The notes under the pieces: model-generated | Database searches by the model: none | What the model was told of the DNA's origin: nothing | Seen by the model: only the letters and a program-made list of their open reading frames with translations | Source of the DNA: Planctomycetota bacterium | GTDB lineage: Bacteria > Planctomycetota > Planctomycetia > Pirellulales > Pirellulaceae | DNA length: 31,907 nt | Direction of reading: 5' to 3' | Assembly (NCBI GenBank): GCA_024274855.1 | Contig: JAJSAJ010000396.1 | Location: 1 to 31,907, forward strand | In this document: piece by piece, positions 23,652 through 31,907 of the stretch | Layout of the letters: every line of letters starts with the position of its first letter | Numbering within the stretch: the stretch's first letter is position 1 | Made by a program: the position numbers and the translations under genes

Positions 23652-25109
23652 CTAGGGAGTTATCGCTACTCCAGTTTCCACTGCCGACAGCAGTTGTGCA
23701 ACCACGTCTTCGGCCGAGTAGCTTGTACCCCCAGTCGAGGGGAGGAACTTGTGGATATGCCGTGCCTCGTCACCACTGGTAACGAGCGTTTTTTCGCAGC
23801 CTTCGCCTGACCGATATTGGCCGATGCCAATGTTTGCCATCAGGGCGTTACAAACGCACTTTCTGCCACGCGTCTCCGCGGGTTTCCCCCCCTTGGCCAA
23901 GTACGCATCAACCGGTTCCGCACCACAACGCCAGCCAAGTGACCCGTCGCGCCGTTTGTAGGCGTGTCGTAAATAGCCTATATCGCAAACGCGTCGCCGT
24001 GACTCGTACACGTCCTTATCGGAAAGAGTGTCGGTTAATTCGAGTACCTTGAAAGGGAAGCCAGTCGGAGATGCGACCGGATCGGTTCGGACATCGATTT
24101 CACCACGAATGCTTTTCTGTATGGCTGCTTGGCGAATATCATCGGTCAATTCCGATTGACGGCAGAATGCGAAAGCCGTTCCAACCTGAATACCGGTCGC
24201 ACCCCGGTCAAGCGCCTCGACTACTCTCTGGGGAGTGCCGTAGGATCCGGCCAACCAGAAGGGCCGTCCCAGTGCCTTGATCGCTTCAAGGTCGACCGCG
24301 TCACGTTCGCCGTAAATCGGCTCGCCTCGCTCGTTGAGCTTCAAAGCGCCACGAGGGGGCGCATTGTGTCCACCCGCCGTCGGGCCCTCAATGACAAACC
24401 CGTCGACGTGGCCACTCGCCTTTCTTGCAAGTACCGTTGCCAGTGTGGCTGAAGCAATGATTGCCAGAAACTTGGGACGTGCTAGCCACGGCACACGATC
24501 GTCGGTGAAGGCGACCGGGTCAAACCGAGTGACATAACGATCGGTGCGGGCGGCGTCTTGAACAACCAAAGGCAGTTCGACTGCCTCTCCCTGAGCAAGC
24601 TGGTCCAATATCCCCGGAATTGCTCGGGGAATCCCCGCACCCATTACAACGTAGTCGACGCCGGCCAACATCGCACCAAACAACGATGGCAGCGTCGGCA
24701 ACTGGATCTTCTCCAGGTAGTTGATCCCGACTATCCCGTCATGCCCTTCCTTGGCAAGAGTCACTTCGACAAAGTTGCTCATGACCAATAGCTCGAGACG
24801 CTCAACGGGGCAGTCGGCTTTCGGCAGCGCACACCCCTTAAATGGTGTGTCGGCCGCTTTGCCGCCGTCGACAAAATAACGGTCCAAAACTCGCGCTGCC
24901 ATGTCCGGTATCGGAAACTCAGCCATCGCCCGACGGAGGTGACCACCAGGATCTCCGAGCTGCAGACGACGCGCCAGAACGATGTCGACGCCTGTGCCGG
25001 AAACGACCCCCAACTGGCCTGTCATCGCCACCGCGCGCGCCAGATGCCATGCAGAAACCCCGACTCCCATTCCACCTTGAATGATGACTGGTTCCTGTCC
25101 GTTCGCCAT
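23652..25109 (-). CDS. FMN-dependent nitronate monooxygenase / PfaD-like enoyl reductase family protein
   Basis: A TIM-barrel flavoprotein of the NMO/FabK/PfaD superfamily. IIQGGMGVGVSAWHLARAVA opens the barrel, GFVIEGPTAGGHNAPPRG carries the conserved His248, and GYGTPQ-like (SYGTPQRVVEAL) and GATGIQVGTAFAFC form the FMN-phosphate site. The C-terminal part has CGAEPVDAYLAKGG, then RKCVCNALMANIGIGQ, a Cys-containing block seen in the longer PfaD-like branch. Its reaction (nitronate oxidation or enoyl reduction) cannot be decided, and no polyketide genes are nearby. The start ATG 25109 has AAGGA 8 bp upstream; ATG 25115 is too close to that site. The product is 485 aa. Confidence 0.85.
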   Translation of the reverse strand: MANGQEPVIIQGGMGVGVSAWHLARAVAMTGQLGVVSGTGVDIVLARRLQLGDPGGHLRRAMAEFPIPDMAARVLDRYFVDGGKAADTPFKGCALPKADCPVERLELLVMSNFVEVTLAKEGHDGIVGINYLEKIQLPTLPSLFGAMLAGVDYVVMGAGIPRAIPGILDQLAQGEAVELPLVVQDAARTDRYVTRFDPVAFTDDRVPWLARPKFLAIIASATLATVLARKASGHVDGFVIEGPTAGGHNAPPRGALKLNERGEPIYGERDAVDLEAIKALGRPFWLAGSYGTPQRVVEALDRGATGIQVGTAFAFCRQSELTDDIRQAAIQKSIRGEIDVRTDPVASPTGFPFKVLELTDTLSDKDVYESRRRVCDIGYLRHAYKRRDGSLGWRCGAEPVDAYLAKGGKPAETRGRKCVCNALMANIGIGQYRSGEGCEKTLVTSGDEARHIHKFLPSTGGTSYSAEDVVAQLLSAVETGVAITP

Positions 25110-25499
25110 GGTCATGGTCCTTCGTATCAATGATTTCGCGTCCGTCGAATTCCCGGTCGTGACAGCGAGGCTAACGACTGTCTGACGTGAGCTCGACACG
25201 AGCCCAAACGACGCGGCGAAAACCAACACCGATTACCGTAACTGACGGAAGTCAATATTGCACCGATCTGGATGTAATTGTTCCGTAAAAGTATGGCGCG
25301 CAACCTGTAAACTAAGGTGTGTGCACGGTGATTCGCGTTAGTTACGGGGTTCTGGATCGGCCTGAATTGAATCGTAATCTGTCGCAATAGGGACGATTAA
25401 ATTGATTGGGGTAAAAGGGCTGTGCGGTGGCCTCGGCCGCCGACGGTCCGTCGAAACGTGCTGTCGAGCCCGCGTCCGCTTTCGACCGCGAGCCTATTG

Positions 25500-25652
25500 A
25501 TATAGCCCGGCCTTGATCGTAAGGTGGTCCGGGTAGGTCCCGCTTGCCGAGCGGGACATGGCGTAATCCAGGACCCTACAAGAGGTTTGGAACTGCAGCC
25601 GGAACCTGTTTGCCTGCTGCTGGACCGGTTTACGATCAAGACCATATAGCCC
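25500..25652. mobile_element. MITE with terminal inverted repeats and 9-bp target duplication
   Basis: ATATAGCCC at 25500-25508 and again at 25644-25652 flanks a 135-bp element (25509-25643). Its ends are GGCCTTGATCGTAA and, on the other strand, GGTCTTGATCGTAA; over 22 bp the ends match at 18 positions, including a shared GGTCC. Inside is a GTCCCGC/GCGGGAC hairpin and no coding frame. The combination of terminal inverted repeats, direct target duplication and small size is the definition of a MITE. The parent transposase is not in the window and the IS family was not assigned. Confidence 0.8.
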
Positions 25653-25691
25653 AATCTTGACACTTTGGTGCCTTGGGGTCTAGTGCAAATT

Positions 25692-25850
25692 ACCCGTCAA
25701 GTGTTAATCGGGTGATACCGTTCCCAGGCAAGTCTGACACATTGTGCATCAACCCCAAGTACAATCGAAGAAAGAACTTACCAATAGGGCTTGCAATCCG
25801 GATTGGTGTCATCTCCGGCCGTGAACCGTATGATTTAACACTTGACGGTT
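25692..25850. repeat. Inverted-repeat element of about 155 bp
   Basis: CCGTCAAGTGTTAATC (25694-25709) is the inverse of GATTTAACACTTGACGG (25832-25848), with one extra base. Inner parts (ATACCGTTC against GAACCGTAT) continue the pairing imperfectly, and CAATCCGGATTG is a 12-bp palindrome near the right side. No flanking duplication or coding frame was seen. It may be a second MITE or a structured transcript. Confidence 0.6.
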
Positions 25851-25863
25851 GTTGATCCCTGGG

Positions 25864-25892
25864 TTGACACGTGCCTTGCAGGCAGTAAATAT
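25864..25892 (+). promoter_or_regulatory. Candidate promoter upstream of thioredoxin
   Basis: TTGACA (25864-25869) is followed after 17 bp by AAATAT (25887-25892; TAAATA with a 16-bp spacer is an alternative reading). The -35 box is perfect and the -10 weak. It would produce a leader of about 290 nt before the trxA start, so a closer promoter may exist. Confidence 0.3.
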
Positions 25893-26192
25893 CGGCGTGG
25901 GCCAGCCGCCCACGTGCGAGCCGGGAAATGTACCGAGCGGATCGAGAGTACGCGAGGTGAGCGAACCAGGAAAACGACGGGTCGGCGACGGGTTTAGCTT
26001 GGAATGTCACAAAGACGATAGGGTTGAGCCCTATTAATGCGGGCGCTGGGCACCGTTGGCCTGTCGGCCATCGACCCGAAAGTGGCGCAGGAATTGCCTT
26101 CAATGCAGACGAAGTGTCGTCAAGCGACCAAACAAATCGCCTTTTCTTAGGTGAACAAACAGTCTTGTAGAGCGAAAAGAGGGATACGAGTT

Positions 26193-26525
26193 ATGGCAGG
26201 TAAGAATGTCCTGGAGTTTACGGATGCGAATTTCCAGACCGAGGTGTTGGAGAGCAGTGAGCCGGTCCTGGTTGATTTCTGGGCGGCTTGGTGTGGTCCG
26301 TGCCGCATGCTGGCTCCGACCATCGAATCGATCGCCGATAAGTACGCGGGACGAGTTAAAGTAGGTAAGTTGAACGTTGATGAGAATCAGCGAGTGGCCG
26401 GCAGCTATCGTATCGAGGGCATCCCGACGGTGGTCCTGTTTCGCGATGGCGAGCCGGTTCAATCGCTGGTTGGTGTGCAGCCGGAATCGAGTTTCGACCA
26501 ATTGCTGGCCCCTTGGGCCAAGTAA
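26193..26525 (+). CDS. trxA: Thioredoxin
   Basis: A cytoplasmic dithiol-disulfide oxidoreductase. The 110-aa protein is a single thioredoxin fold: VLVDFWAAWCGPCRMLAP with active-site Cys34 and Cys37 (WCGPC), the buried Asp in VDFWA, KLNVDENQ, and IEGIPTVVLFRDGEPV with the cis-proline. Length and motifs match canonical TrxA, with no signal peptide. The start ATG 26193 has GAGGG about 9 bp upstream; an earlier in-frame start at 26151 adds 14 residues of no likeness. It stands alone on the plus strand and converges with the efflux operon. The symbol is by family; other thioredoxins may exist in the genome. Confidence 0.95.
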   Translation: MAGKNVLEFTDANFQTEVLESSEPVLVDFWAAWCGPCRMLAPTIESIADKYAGRVKVGKLNVDENQRVAGSYRIEGIPTVVLFRDGEPVQSLVGVQPESSFDQLLAPWAK

Positions 26526-26679
26526 GGCCCGTCGGGGCACGGATCGGAAAAGGCCCTGTCGCTGCAGATTGCGCGGTGGCAGGAGTTCTGACGAGGGCCC
26601 CCGTCGGAATCCGGGCTCGACTGGAGCCACTGGCGATTCGACAGGCTGGATCACTTGGTTTGCCTCTGTCCGATGTGAT

Positions 26680-29600
26680 TCAGGTGAGTTTATTCTCTTC
26701 CGGCAGGCCGTGCCCTGGTTTCTTGGCGTACAGGAGCCAGTAGACGACCGGGACCAGAACGAGCGTGAACGCGGTCGAGACAAGCAGGCCGAAGATCAAC
26801 GCCCAAGCCAATCCCGAAAAGACCGGATCGAGCGTAATGGGCCACGCCCCGAGCATTGCGGTGCCGGCCGTCAGGAAAATCGGCCGAAACCGGACGGCAC
26901 CGCTCTTGATCAGTGCGTCACGCAGCGTGCTACCACGTCGCAGTTCGGCGTGTATGAACTCGATCAGCAGGATGGCATTTCGTGTCGCGATACCTGACAG
27001 AGCGATCATTCCGATCATGGCGGTTGCGGTGAAGAAAACCGGGTTTGGGAACCCGCCGACTTTGACGTTCAAGAGGATGTTCAGAAGCCAGAATCCCGGC
27101 AGAATTCCAATGATCGTAAGCGGGATGGCGACCATCAGCAGCAGTGGCATGGCATAGCTTTTGGTTTCCCAGACGAGCAGCACATAGATGCCGAGCACGG
27201 CGGCACCGAACGCGAGTCCAAGGTCACGAAACACGTCCAATGTAATCTTCCACTCACCCTCCCCTGCCCAATCGACACGGATTCCCTGTGGTAGTGGGTG
27301 TTTCTTCAGTTTTAGCATTAGCCCGATCACGGCGTTGGCAGGTGGCCGTCCGGCGGTGTCGGCAAACACATAGGCAACGCGGTGCAGATTCTTGTGATAG
27401 ATGGTCTTGTCTTCGAGAACTTTCTCGAAATGGCCGAGTTCCGCGATTTGAACTATGTTGCCACTTGCCGTCTTGACGCTTAATCGTTCCAAATCGACAG
27501 GACTCGAACGCTTCTTGCGCGGCACCCGCAAGACAATACGTAGCGGCTGTAGCTCGCCTTCGGGATGCAGCACGCCGACACCGATCCCGTGACGAGTCGG
27601 CTCACCCGGCACGTGCCCATTGACTGCCAAACGGAGTGTCGCGGCGATCGCTTCAACGCTGACACCGTGGAGTGAAGCTTTCTCTTTATCGGTGACGAAC
27701 AAGTACTTTGTCTGGTCGGCCTCAACCGAATCATCGATATCGACCACACCATCTTCAGTCTTCATCAAGTTGCGGATGTGTTTTGCCTCGGCCACCAGTG
27801 ATTCGTAGTTCGGCTGCGTTTCACCGTAGATTTCCGCAACAATCGTGCTAAAAACAGGCGGTCCCGGCGGTACTTCGACCAGTTTGATATTCGCGTTCCA
27901 ACGCTGAGCGATCTCGTCCAGCTTGTTACGCAGACGCAGTACAATCTCGTGACTCTGTTGTTGTCGCTTCTCCTTTGGGAGCAGATTGATGCGAATATCG
28001 CCCATGTGCGGCCCTTGCCGCAAGTAGTAATGCCGAACCATTCCGTTGAAGTCGATCGGCGATGCGGTGCCGGCAAATGTGAGCACGTTGGTGACTTCCG
28101 AAACGGTTCGCAGATAGACGGCCAGGTCCGTTAGTGCGGCATCGGTTGTTTCCAGCGTCGTCCCTTCGGGCATGTCGACAACAACCTGGAACTCGTTCTT
28201 GTTGTCGAACGGCAGCATTTTCAACGGAACACGCCCCGTGATCGCCAGTACCGGACAAAGAAGCAATAGACCGACGACCAGCAGAATCAACAGCCATGCG
28301 AATACCCGGTGGTCGATCATCGGTCCGACGATCTTCCGATAGATCTTGAAGGTAAGACTCTTTTCGACGACGTAGGGTTCCTTCTCTTTGCCGTATTGCG
28401 ACTTCAATATGTGGTAGCTCAACCACGGAGTGATCGTGAATGCCACGATCATGGACATGAGCATTGCAACGGGAACGTTCAGAGCCATCGGCCGCATGTA
28501 GGGGCCCATCATGCCGGTAATAAAGAATAAGGGCAAAAACGAAACAATCACGGCCAAGGTGGCCATGACAATGGGCGGCTGGACCTCGTTGATTGCTGTA
28601 AAGACGGCGCGCAGGGGCGATTCCAATTGCATACGGAAGTGTCGAAAAACATTTTCCACGTCGACAATCGGATCATCGACGATAATCCCAAGCGATAAGA
28701 TGAGAGCAAACAAGGTTACGCGGTTAATCGTATAGCCGGCCACCATGTTGACTAACAGTGTCAGGGCGAAAGTGAGCGGAACCGCCGTCGCGATGACAAT
28801 CGCTTCGCGCCAGCCAAGTGTCAAAGCAATCATTCCGACGACAATCACGATAGCTGTTGCCAGTTCGCTGACTAGTTCGTTGACTTTTTCGTTGGCCGTT
28901 TCACCATAATTGCGCGTGATCAACACGTGGACGCCATCCGGGATCATCGACGCGCGTACCTCATCCAATTCCCGCTCGATGCGACGTGCCACGTTGACCG
29001 CATTGCTTCCTTTTTGCTTGGAGACGGCAATGGTCACGGCCGGGAAGTCGCCAGCTGCCGGAGATGGTGTCTGTTCGGATGCGTCCACGGAATCACTCGA
29101 TCGGCCCGGGCCAAAGCTGATACGGGTGTAGGCTCGTGGCTCTTCCGGGCCGTCCTGGACGTCGGCCACATCGCGCACGTAAACCGGCTTGCCTTCATGA
29201 ACGCCGATTACCAGATGCTTGATCTCCTCGGCATCATGTAGAAATGGACCGGTTTCGACCAGCATACGCTGGTTGTCGCGATCGAAACCGCCGCTCGCCA
29301 TCGCCACATTCGCACCTTGAAGCACGCGATCGATCTCCAAGGAAGTGACGTGGTGGGCGGCCATCGCTTCGGCATCCAGCCAGACCGAAACCTGACGGCG
29401 GCGCCCTCCAATGATTTCAGTTCGACCCGTCTTAGGCACCGATTGCAATTCGATCTGAACCTGTTCGGCCAACCGATGCAATTGATAATCGTCGTACAGA
29501 TCGCTCCAAAGCGTGACATTGACGATCGGTACGTCGTCGATTTCGATCGGCTTGACAACCCATCCAGCCACACTCGGCGGGACGACGTCGGTATGCATCG

Positions 29601-29979
29601 CGATCTTGTTATAGAGCTTGACCAGGCTGTCTTCCCTGTCCTCGCCAACGTAGAAGCGGACCGTTACGATCGCCATTCCTGGCCGAGACATCGAGTAGAC
29701 GTATTCAACACCGTCGATCTGGTATAACAGCCGCTCAAGACTGGTCGCCACCTGTTGTTCGACTTCCTCGGCCGTCGCGCCAGGCACTTGAATCATTACA
29801 TCCGCAAGGGGAACGACGATTTGTGGCTCCTCTTCACGAGGCGTTGCAAACAACGCCACGGCACCGACAGCGAGTGTCAACAGGATGATAAGCATCGACA
29901 GATTTCCCTGAAGGAAAAGCGCGATGATACCGGCGATCATGCCGTGTTTTTCTTCGGTCTTTTTTTCTTCAACGTTCAT
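26680..29979 (-). CDS. RND efflux pump, inner-membrane permease (AcrB/HAE-type)
   Basis: The proton-driven inner-membrane pump of a tripartite efflux system, 1099 aa. It shows the RND order: TM1 (LSMLIILLTLAVGAVALF), the porter half beginning EPQIVVPLADVMIQVPGATAEEVEQ, and TM2-6 with the proton-relay Asp pair in GIIVDDPIVDVENVF (Asp435, Asp436). A second porter half with VVDMPEGTT follows, then TM7-12 with VFFTATAMIGMIALSGIATRNAILL. The VPGA/EEVE pattern fits hydrophobe/amphiphile exporters rather than CusA-like metal pumps; the substrate is unknown. The start ATG 29979 has no strong ribosome binding site. The membrane fusion protein gene ends 156 bp upstream on the same strand. Confidence 0.94.
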   Translation of the reverse strand: MNVEEKKTEEKHGMIAGIIALFLQGNLSMLIILLTLAVGAVALFATPREEEPQIVVPLADVMIQVPGATAEEVEQQVATSLERLLYQIDGVEYVYSMSRPGMAIVTVRFYVGEDREDSLVKLYNKIAMHTDVVPPSVAGWVVKPIEIDDVPIVNVTLWSDLYDDYQLHRLAEQVQIELQSVPKTGRTEIIGGRRRQVSVWLDAEAMAAHHVTSLEIDRVLQGANVAMASGGFDRDNQRMLVETGPFLHDAEEIKHLVIGVHEGKPVYVRDVADVQDGPEEPRAYTRISFGPGRSSDSVDASEQTPSPAAGDFPAVTIAVSKQKGSNAVNVARRIERELDEVRASMIPDGVHVLITRNYGETANEKVNELVSELATAIVIVVGMIALTLGWREAIVIATAVPLTFALTLLVNMVAGYTINRVTLFALILSLGIIVDDPIVDVENVFRHFRMQLESPLRAVFTAINEVQPPIVMATLAVIVSFLPLFFITGMMGPYMRPMALNVPVAMLMSMIVAFTITPWLSYHILKSQYGKEKEPYVVEKSLTFKIYRKIVGPMIDHRVFAWLLILLVVGLLLLCPVLAITGRVPLKMLPFDNKNEFQVVVDMPEGTTLETTDAALTDLAVYLRTVSEVTNVLTFAGTASPIDFNGMVRHYYLRQGPHMGDIRINLLPKEKRQQQSHEIVLRLRNKLDEIAQRWNANIKLVEVPPGPPVFSTIVAEIYGETQPNYESLVAEAKHIRNLMKTEDGVVDIDDSVEADQTKYLFVTDKEKASLHGVSVEAIAATLRLAVNGHVPGEPTRHGIGVGVLHPEGELQPLRIVLRVPRKKRSSPVDLERLSVKTASGNIVQIAELGHFEKVLEDKTIYHKNLHRVAYVFADTAGRPPANAVIGLMLKLKKHPLPQGIRVDWAGEGEWKITLDVFRDLGLAFGAAVLGIYVLLVWETKSYAMPLLLMVAIPLTIIGILPGFWLLNILLNVKVGGFPNPVFFTATAMIGMIALSGIATRNAILLIEFIHAELRRGSTLRDALIKSGAVRFRPIFLTAGTAMLGAWPITLDPVFSGLAWALIFGLLVSTAFTLVLVPVVYWLLYAKKPGHGLPEENKLT

Positions 29980-30135
29980 GGGTGTTGTGCTATCGGGTCT
30001 CTGGGAAGTTTACGGATGATTCAGAAATGCCCGCTCGGTTTCAAAACAGTCGAGCCAGACCGCCCACCACATTTAACGGGCCGTCGAATCGTCTCGGTGC
30101 CGGCTGATGCAGCCTGAAAACGGTGCTGCACCAGT

Positions 30136-31272
30136 TCAGTTGCTGTTGCCGTCGGATGTGCATTCGTGCTCGTCGTTCAAAGGAAGAACCACAGTCTCCT
30201 TCGGTTTCAGGCCGGACAGGATTTCGCGGAGAAGAATACTCGGGTCTTTCTTGTCGCGGAACTGTTCGCCCGTTCGGACAAATCGCCGTTCAAGGATCTT
30301 ATCGGGTCGCACAACATCGACAAGACAAAGCTGGCCGATTTCGAGCAGAGCTCGTTGGTCAATGACTACGCGGTCAAGCTTGTCAACGGGAATCGACACG
30401 CGGCCAAACATGCCAATGTAGATTCCGTCGAGTTGGTCGTGAGGTAGCTTGATCTTGACGAGGAGGGATCGTGAATTGGCTTCCGCGCGTGGAACGATCT
30501 CGCGAATCGTCCCCACCATGTTGCGAGACAACGCATCGATACGGACCGCCATTTGCATACCGATGTGGATTTTGCCCGCAAGCCCTTCGCGGACATTGGC
30601 GTTCAACTCCAGTTCATCGGGGTTGTGGATCGTGACCAGCGGTTTGCCCGGGACCGCCAAGTCACCCGGATCGACATAGCGATCGCCGACAATACCGGAT
30701 GTCTGCGCCTTGATCTGGGTGTAAGTCAGCATGATCTTCATGCGATTGGCTTGCTCCAGCATCCGTTGGAGCTGTGCCTGACCGACTTGGTAAGCGCCCT
30801 CGATGCGATCGAGGTCTTCCTTGGTTACGGCGTGATCACTGTACATTTTCTTATAGCGATCATACTCGCGCCGTCGCACGGCAAGATCTGCTTCGATGCC
30901 GGCCACCGCTGCCGCGACTTCGCGAAATTGAGCTTGAATTTCCCGGTCGTCCAGAACGCACAACAACTGCCCCTGCTGTACCTTATCACCCGGGTTGACG
31001 GTCACTTGATTGATGCTGGCAAGCAATCGACTGGCGACGTCGGTCTTTCGGCGAGGCTCGACGGTCCCCACCGCGTCGACCAACTGAGGCGTTTCTAGCG
31101 TGGTTACTTCGGTTGTTTGTTGCCCGGCTGCTTCGCGTCGTTCGAACGGCTTGTTTCCCGGCTGCACTTTGTCGCGAAAAAAGCCCGACATCCACGCAAT
31201 AATCAGGATCAAAACCACCGTGGAGGCGATCGCGATCAGCAGTCGGCCGGATGTGCGGAGAAGTTTCATCAT
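30136..31272 (-). CDS. RND efflux periplasmic adaptor (membrane fusion protein)
   Basis: The adaptor that links the RND pump to the outer-membrane channel. Residues 7-30 form the N-terminal membrane anchor (LLIAIASTVVLILIIAWMSGFF). The lipoyl half-motif VNPGDKVQQGQLLCVLDDREIQ and its partner IVGDRYVDPGDLAVPGKPLVTI flank a long alpha-helical hairpin (about 110-185, VAAAVAGIEADLAVRRREYD...). Beta-barrel and membrane-proximal domains follow. The product is 378 aa and ends in a short acidic tail. The start is ATG 31272, the first of two adjacent Met codons with GGGAG 12 bp upstream; a longer frame from 31503 shows no likeness. It lies between the TolC-like and RND genes on the same strand. Confidence 0.92.
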   Translation of the reverse strand: MMKLLRTSGRLLIAIASTVVLILIIAWMSGFFRDKVQPGNKPFERREAAGQQTTEVTTLETPQLVDAVGTVEPRRKTDVASRLLASINQVTVNPGDKVQQGQLLCVLDDREIQAQFREVAAAVAGIEADLAVRRREYDRYKKMYSDHAVTKEDLDRIEGAYQVGQAQLQRMLEQANRMKIMLTYTQIKAQTSGIVGDRYVDPGDLAVPGKPLVTIHNPDELELNANVREGLAGKIHIGMQMAVRIDALSRNMVGTIREIVPRAEANSRSLLVKIKLPHDQLDGIYIGMFGRVSIPVDKLDRVVIDQRALLEIGQLCLVDVVRPDKILERRFVRTGEQFRDKKDPSILLREILSGLKPKETVVLPLNDEHECTSDGNSN

Positions 31273-31733
31273 GGTGTCGTGATACTCCCGATTCGGTTGG
31301 GGGCTTGGCAAAGTCTGCTGGAGTTCCCCCCGTGGCCACAGATACTCGCACGTACGAGGCCGACCCGTTGCGAGTCGCAACCATCGGTGGCCGGCGCAGC
31401 AAACAGAATACCTCATTTTGCTTTGTGTGGCGACTGCAGTTGAATCGCGTGGGACCCACGCTTCAAAAACGCCGGTCACCGGGTGTGGTACCCGTTGCGA
31501 CAACGGGAATCAACGGAAGATTCAAGGTGCAAATCGCATGCCGAAATGGCCTGTTGAAATGGGGCGGGATCCGTTGACTGCCGCAGTGAGATGGTCCGGC
31601 CCGCGGAATGTGCCGCTCGGGTAAAGAATTAGGACGGAGCCGGCTTTCTGGCAGGGCCCCCGAGCACCCAATGCGCGCGTGCTGCCGGAACGCTGATCAC
31701 GAGACCCGGATCTCGCGGTATTCGCCCAGCCTT
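31273..31733. other. Intergenic spacer within the efflux gene set
   Basis: There is no gene between the TolC-like stop and the adaptor start. CCCGTTG-CGA-CAACGGG at 31491-31507 is a perfect 7-bp hairpin without a T-run. With 461 bp of spacing the adaptor and pump may have their own promoter, but none was clearly identified. Confidence 0.5.
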
Positions 31734-31907
31734 CTACTGAGTGACCACATCCACCAATCGTCCCGTGGCACGCTGTAATGCGGCACGGGCTATTTCCACT
31801 TCCGCCTCCGCGTTGGCCTGGCGTACGCGCGCGTTGGACAGAGCGACCTGCGAGTCAAGCAGCTGGGAAATGGTCGCCGCCTGGCCGCGGTATCTTACTT
31901 CGATTTC
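31734..31907 (-). CDS. TolC-family outer-membrane efflux protein, C-terminal end (partial)
   Basis: On the minus strand the frame is open from the right edge to TAG at 31736-31734, giving the last 57 residues of a protein. EIEVRYRGQAATISQLLDSQ, VALSNARVRQANAEAEVEIA and RAALQRATGRL match the last helical segment of outer-membrane efflux proteins (OEP/TolC family): the Y-x-x-G-x-x-x-x-x-x-L-L-D-x-Q-x-x-L pattern and the closing ALQRATG. The rest of the gene, including any signal peptide, lies beyond the window. It is upstream of the adaptor and pump genes, giving the usual tripartite order. Confidence 0.85.
   Translation of the reverse strand, partial: EIEVRYRGQAATISQLLDSQVALSNARVRQANAEAEVEIARAALQRATGRLVDVVTQ

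Larger units (their letters stand above)
25110..26192. other. 1.1-kb gene-free region with two inverted-repeat elements
   Basis: No gene is supported between the NMO-like gene and thioredoxin. It holds a MITE (25509-25643, flanked by 9-bp duplications), a second inverted-repeat element (25692-25850) and a promoter-like sequence at 25864-25892. The right end carries the thioredoxin ribosome binding site (GAGGG near 26180). All other frames lack family likeness. Confidence 0.65.

Noticed and set aside
25500..25652. Possible 6S, SRP or other known housekeeping RNA
   Set aside because: It folds as a long hairpin, but the conserved SRP loop and other family motifs are missing, and the flanking 9-bp duplication favours a MITE.
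25692..25850. Riboswitch upstream of thioredoxin
   Set aside because: No known aptamer motif was recognised; the inverted ends fit a repeat element at least as well.

Overview
The window looks like a piece of a planctomycete chromosome (Pirellulales-like; an inference from gene content, not a marker gene). The evidence is a formylglycine sulfatase next to a secreted clan-A glycoside hydrolase and a Tat-exported beta-helix protein, small LRR proteins with one membrane anchor, a Cys-rich secreted protein, wide gene spacing (about 0.2-1.2 kb), and many short palindromic repeats between genes. No rRNA, tRNA, CRISPR array, phage module or intact transposase was seen.

Layout. 1-156 may be the tail of an unidentified plus-strand gene, followed by about 1.2 kb with no convincing gene. 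1325-5504 (plus) is a fatty-acid oxidation electron-transfer set: etfB, etfA and an acyl-CoA dehydrogenase. 5638-7368 holds a small cupin protein divergent from a Tat-exported GxDLY/SGNH esterase, bracketed by copies of a 22-bp palindrome. 7635-10069 (plus) carries a ZIP metal transporter, a nested palindromic element and an RmlD-like SDR. 10123-12211 (minus) has an LRR membrane protein, an LRR pseudogene interrupted by a tandem 70-bp hairpin repeat, and an exported methyltransferase.

12851-14649 (plus) encodes a Cys-rich secreted protein and a small Spy-like periplasmic protein. An orphan intrinsic terminator and a run of hairpins lie around them. 15238-21585 (plus) is the carbohydrate block: sulfatase, two-CBM glycoside hydrolase and beta-helix protein, probably acting together outside the cytoplasm on a sulfated polysaccharide. 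21704-23409 (minus) is an OmpR-type response regulator overlapping its histidine kinase by 4 bp, and 23652-25109 (minus) is an FMN-dependent NMO/PfaD-like oxidoreductase. A 1.1-kb gene-free stretch then contains a MITE with a 9-bp target duplication and a second inverted-repeat element. Thioredoxin follows (26193-26525, plus), then a minus-strand RND efflux set (TolC-like tail running off the right edge, membrane fusion protein, RND pump).

The protein-coding content is of known families. The least explained signal is the set of non-coding palindromes: at least five distinct families or elements, one with compensatory stem changes between loci and one with clear MITE hallmarks.
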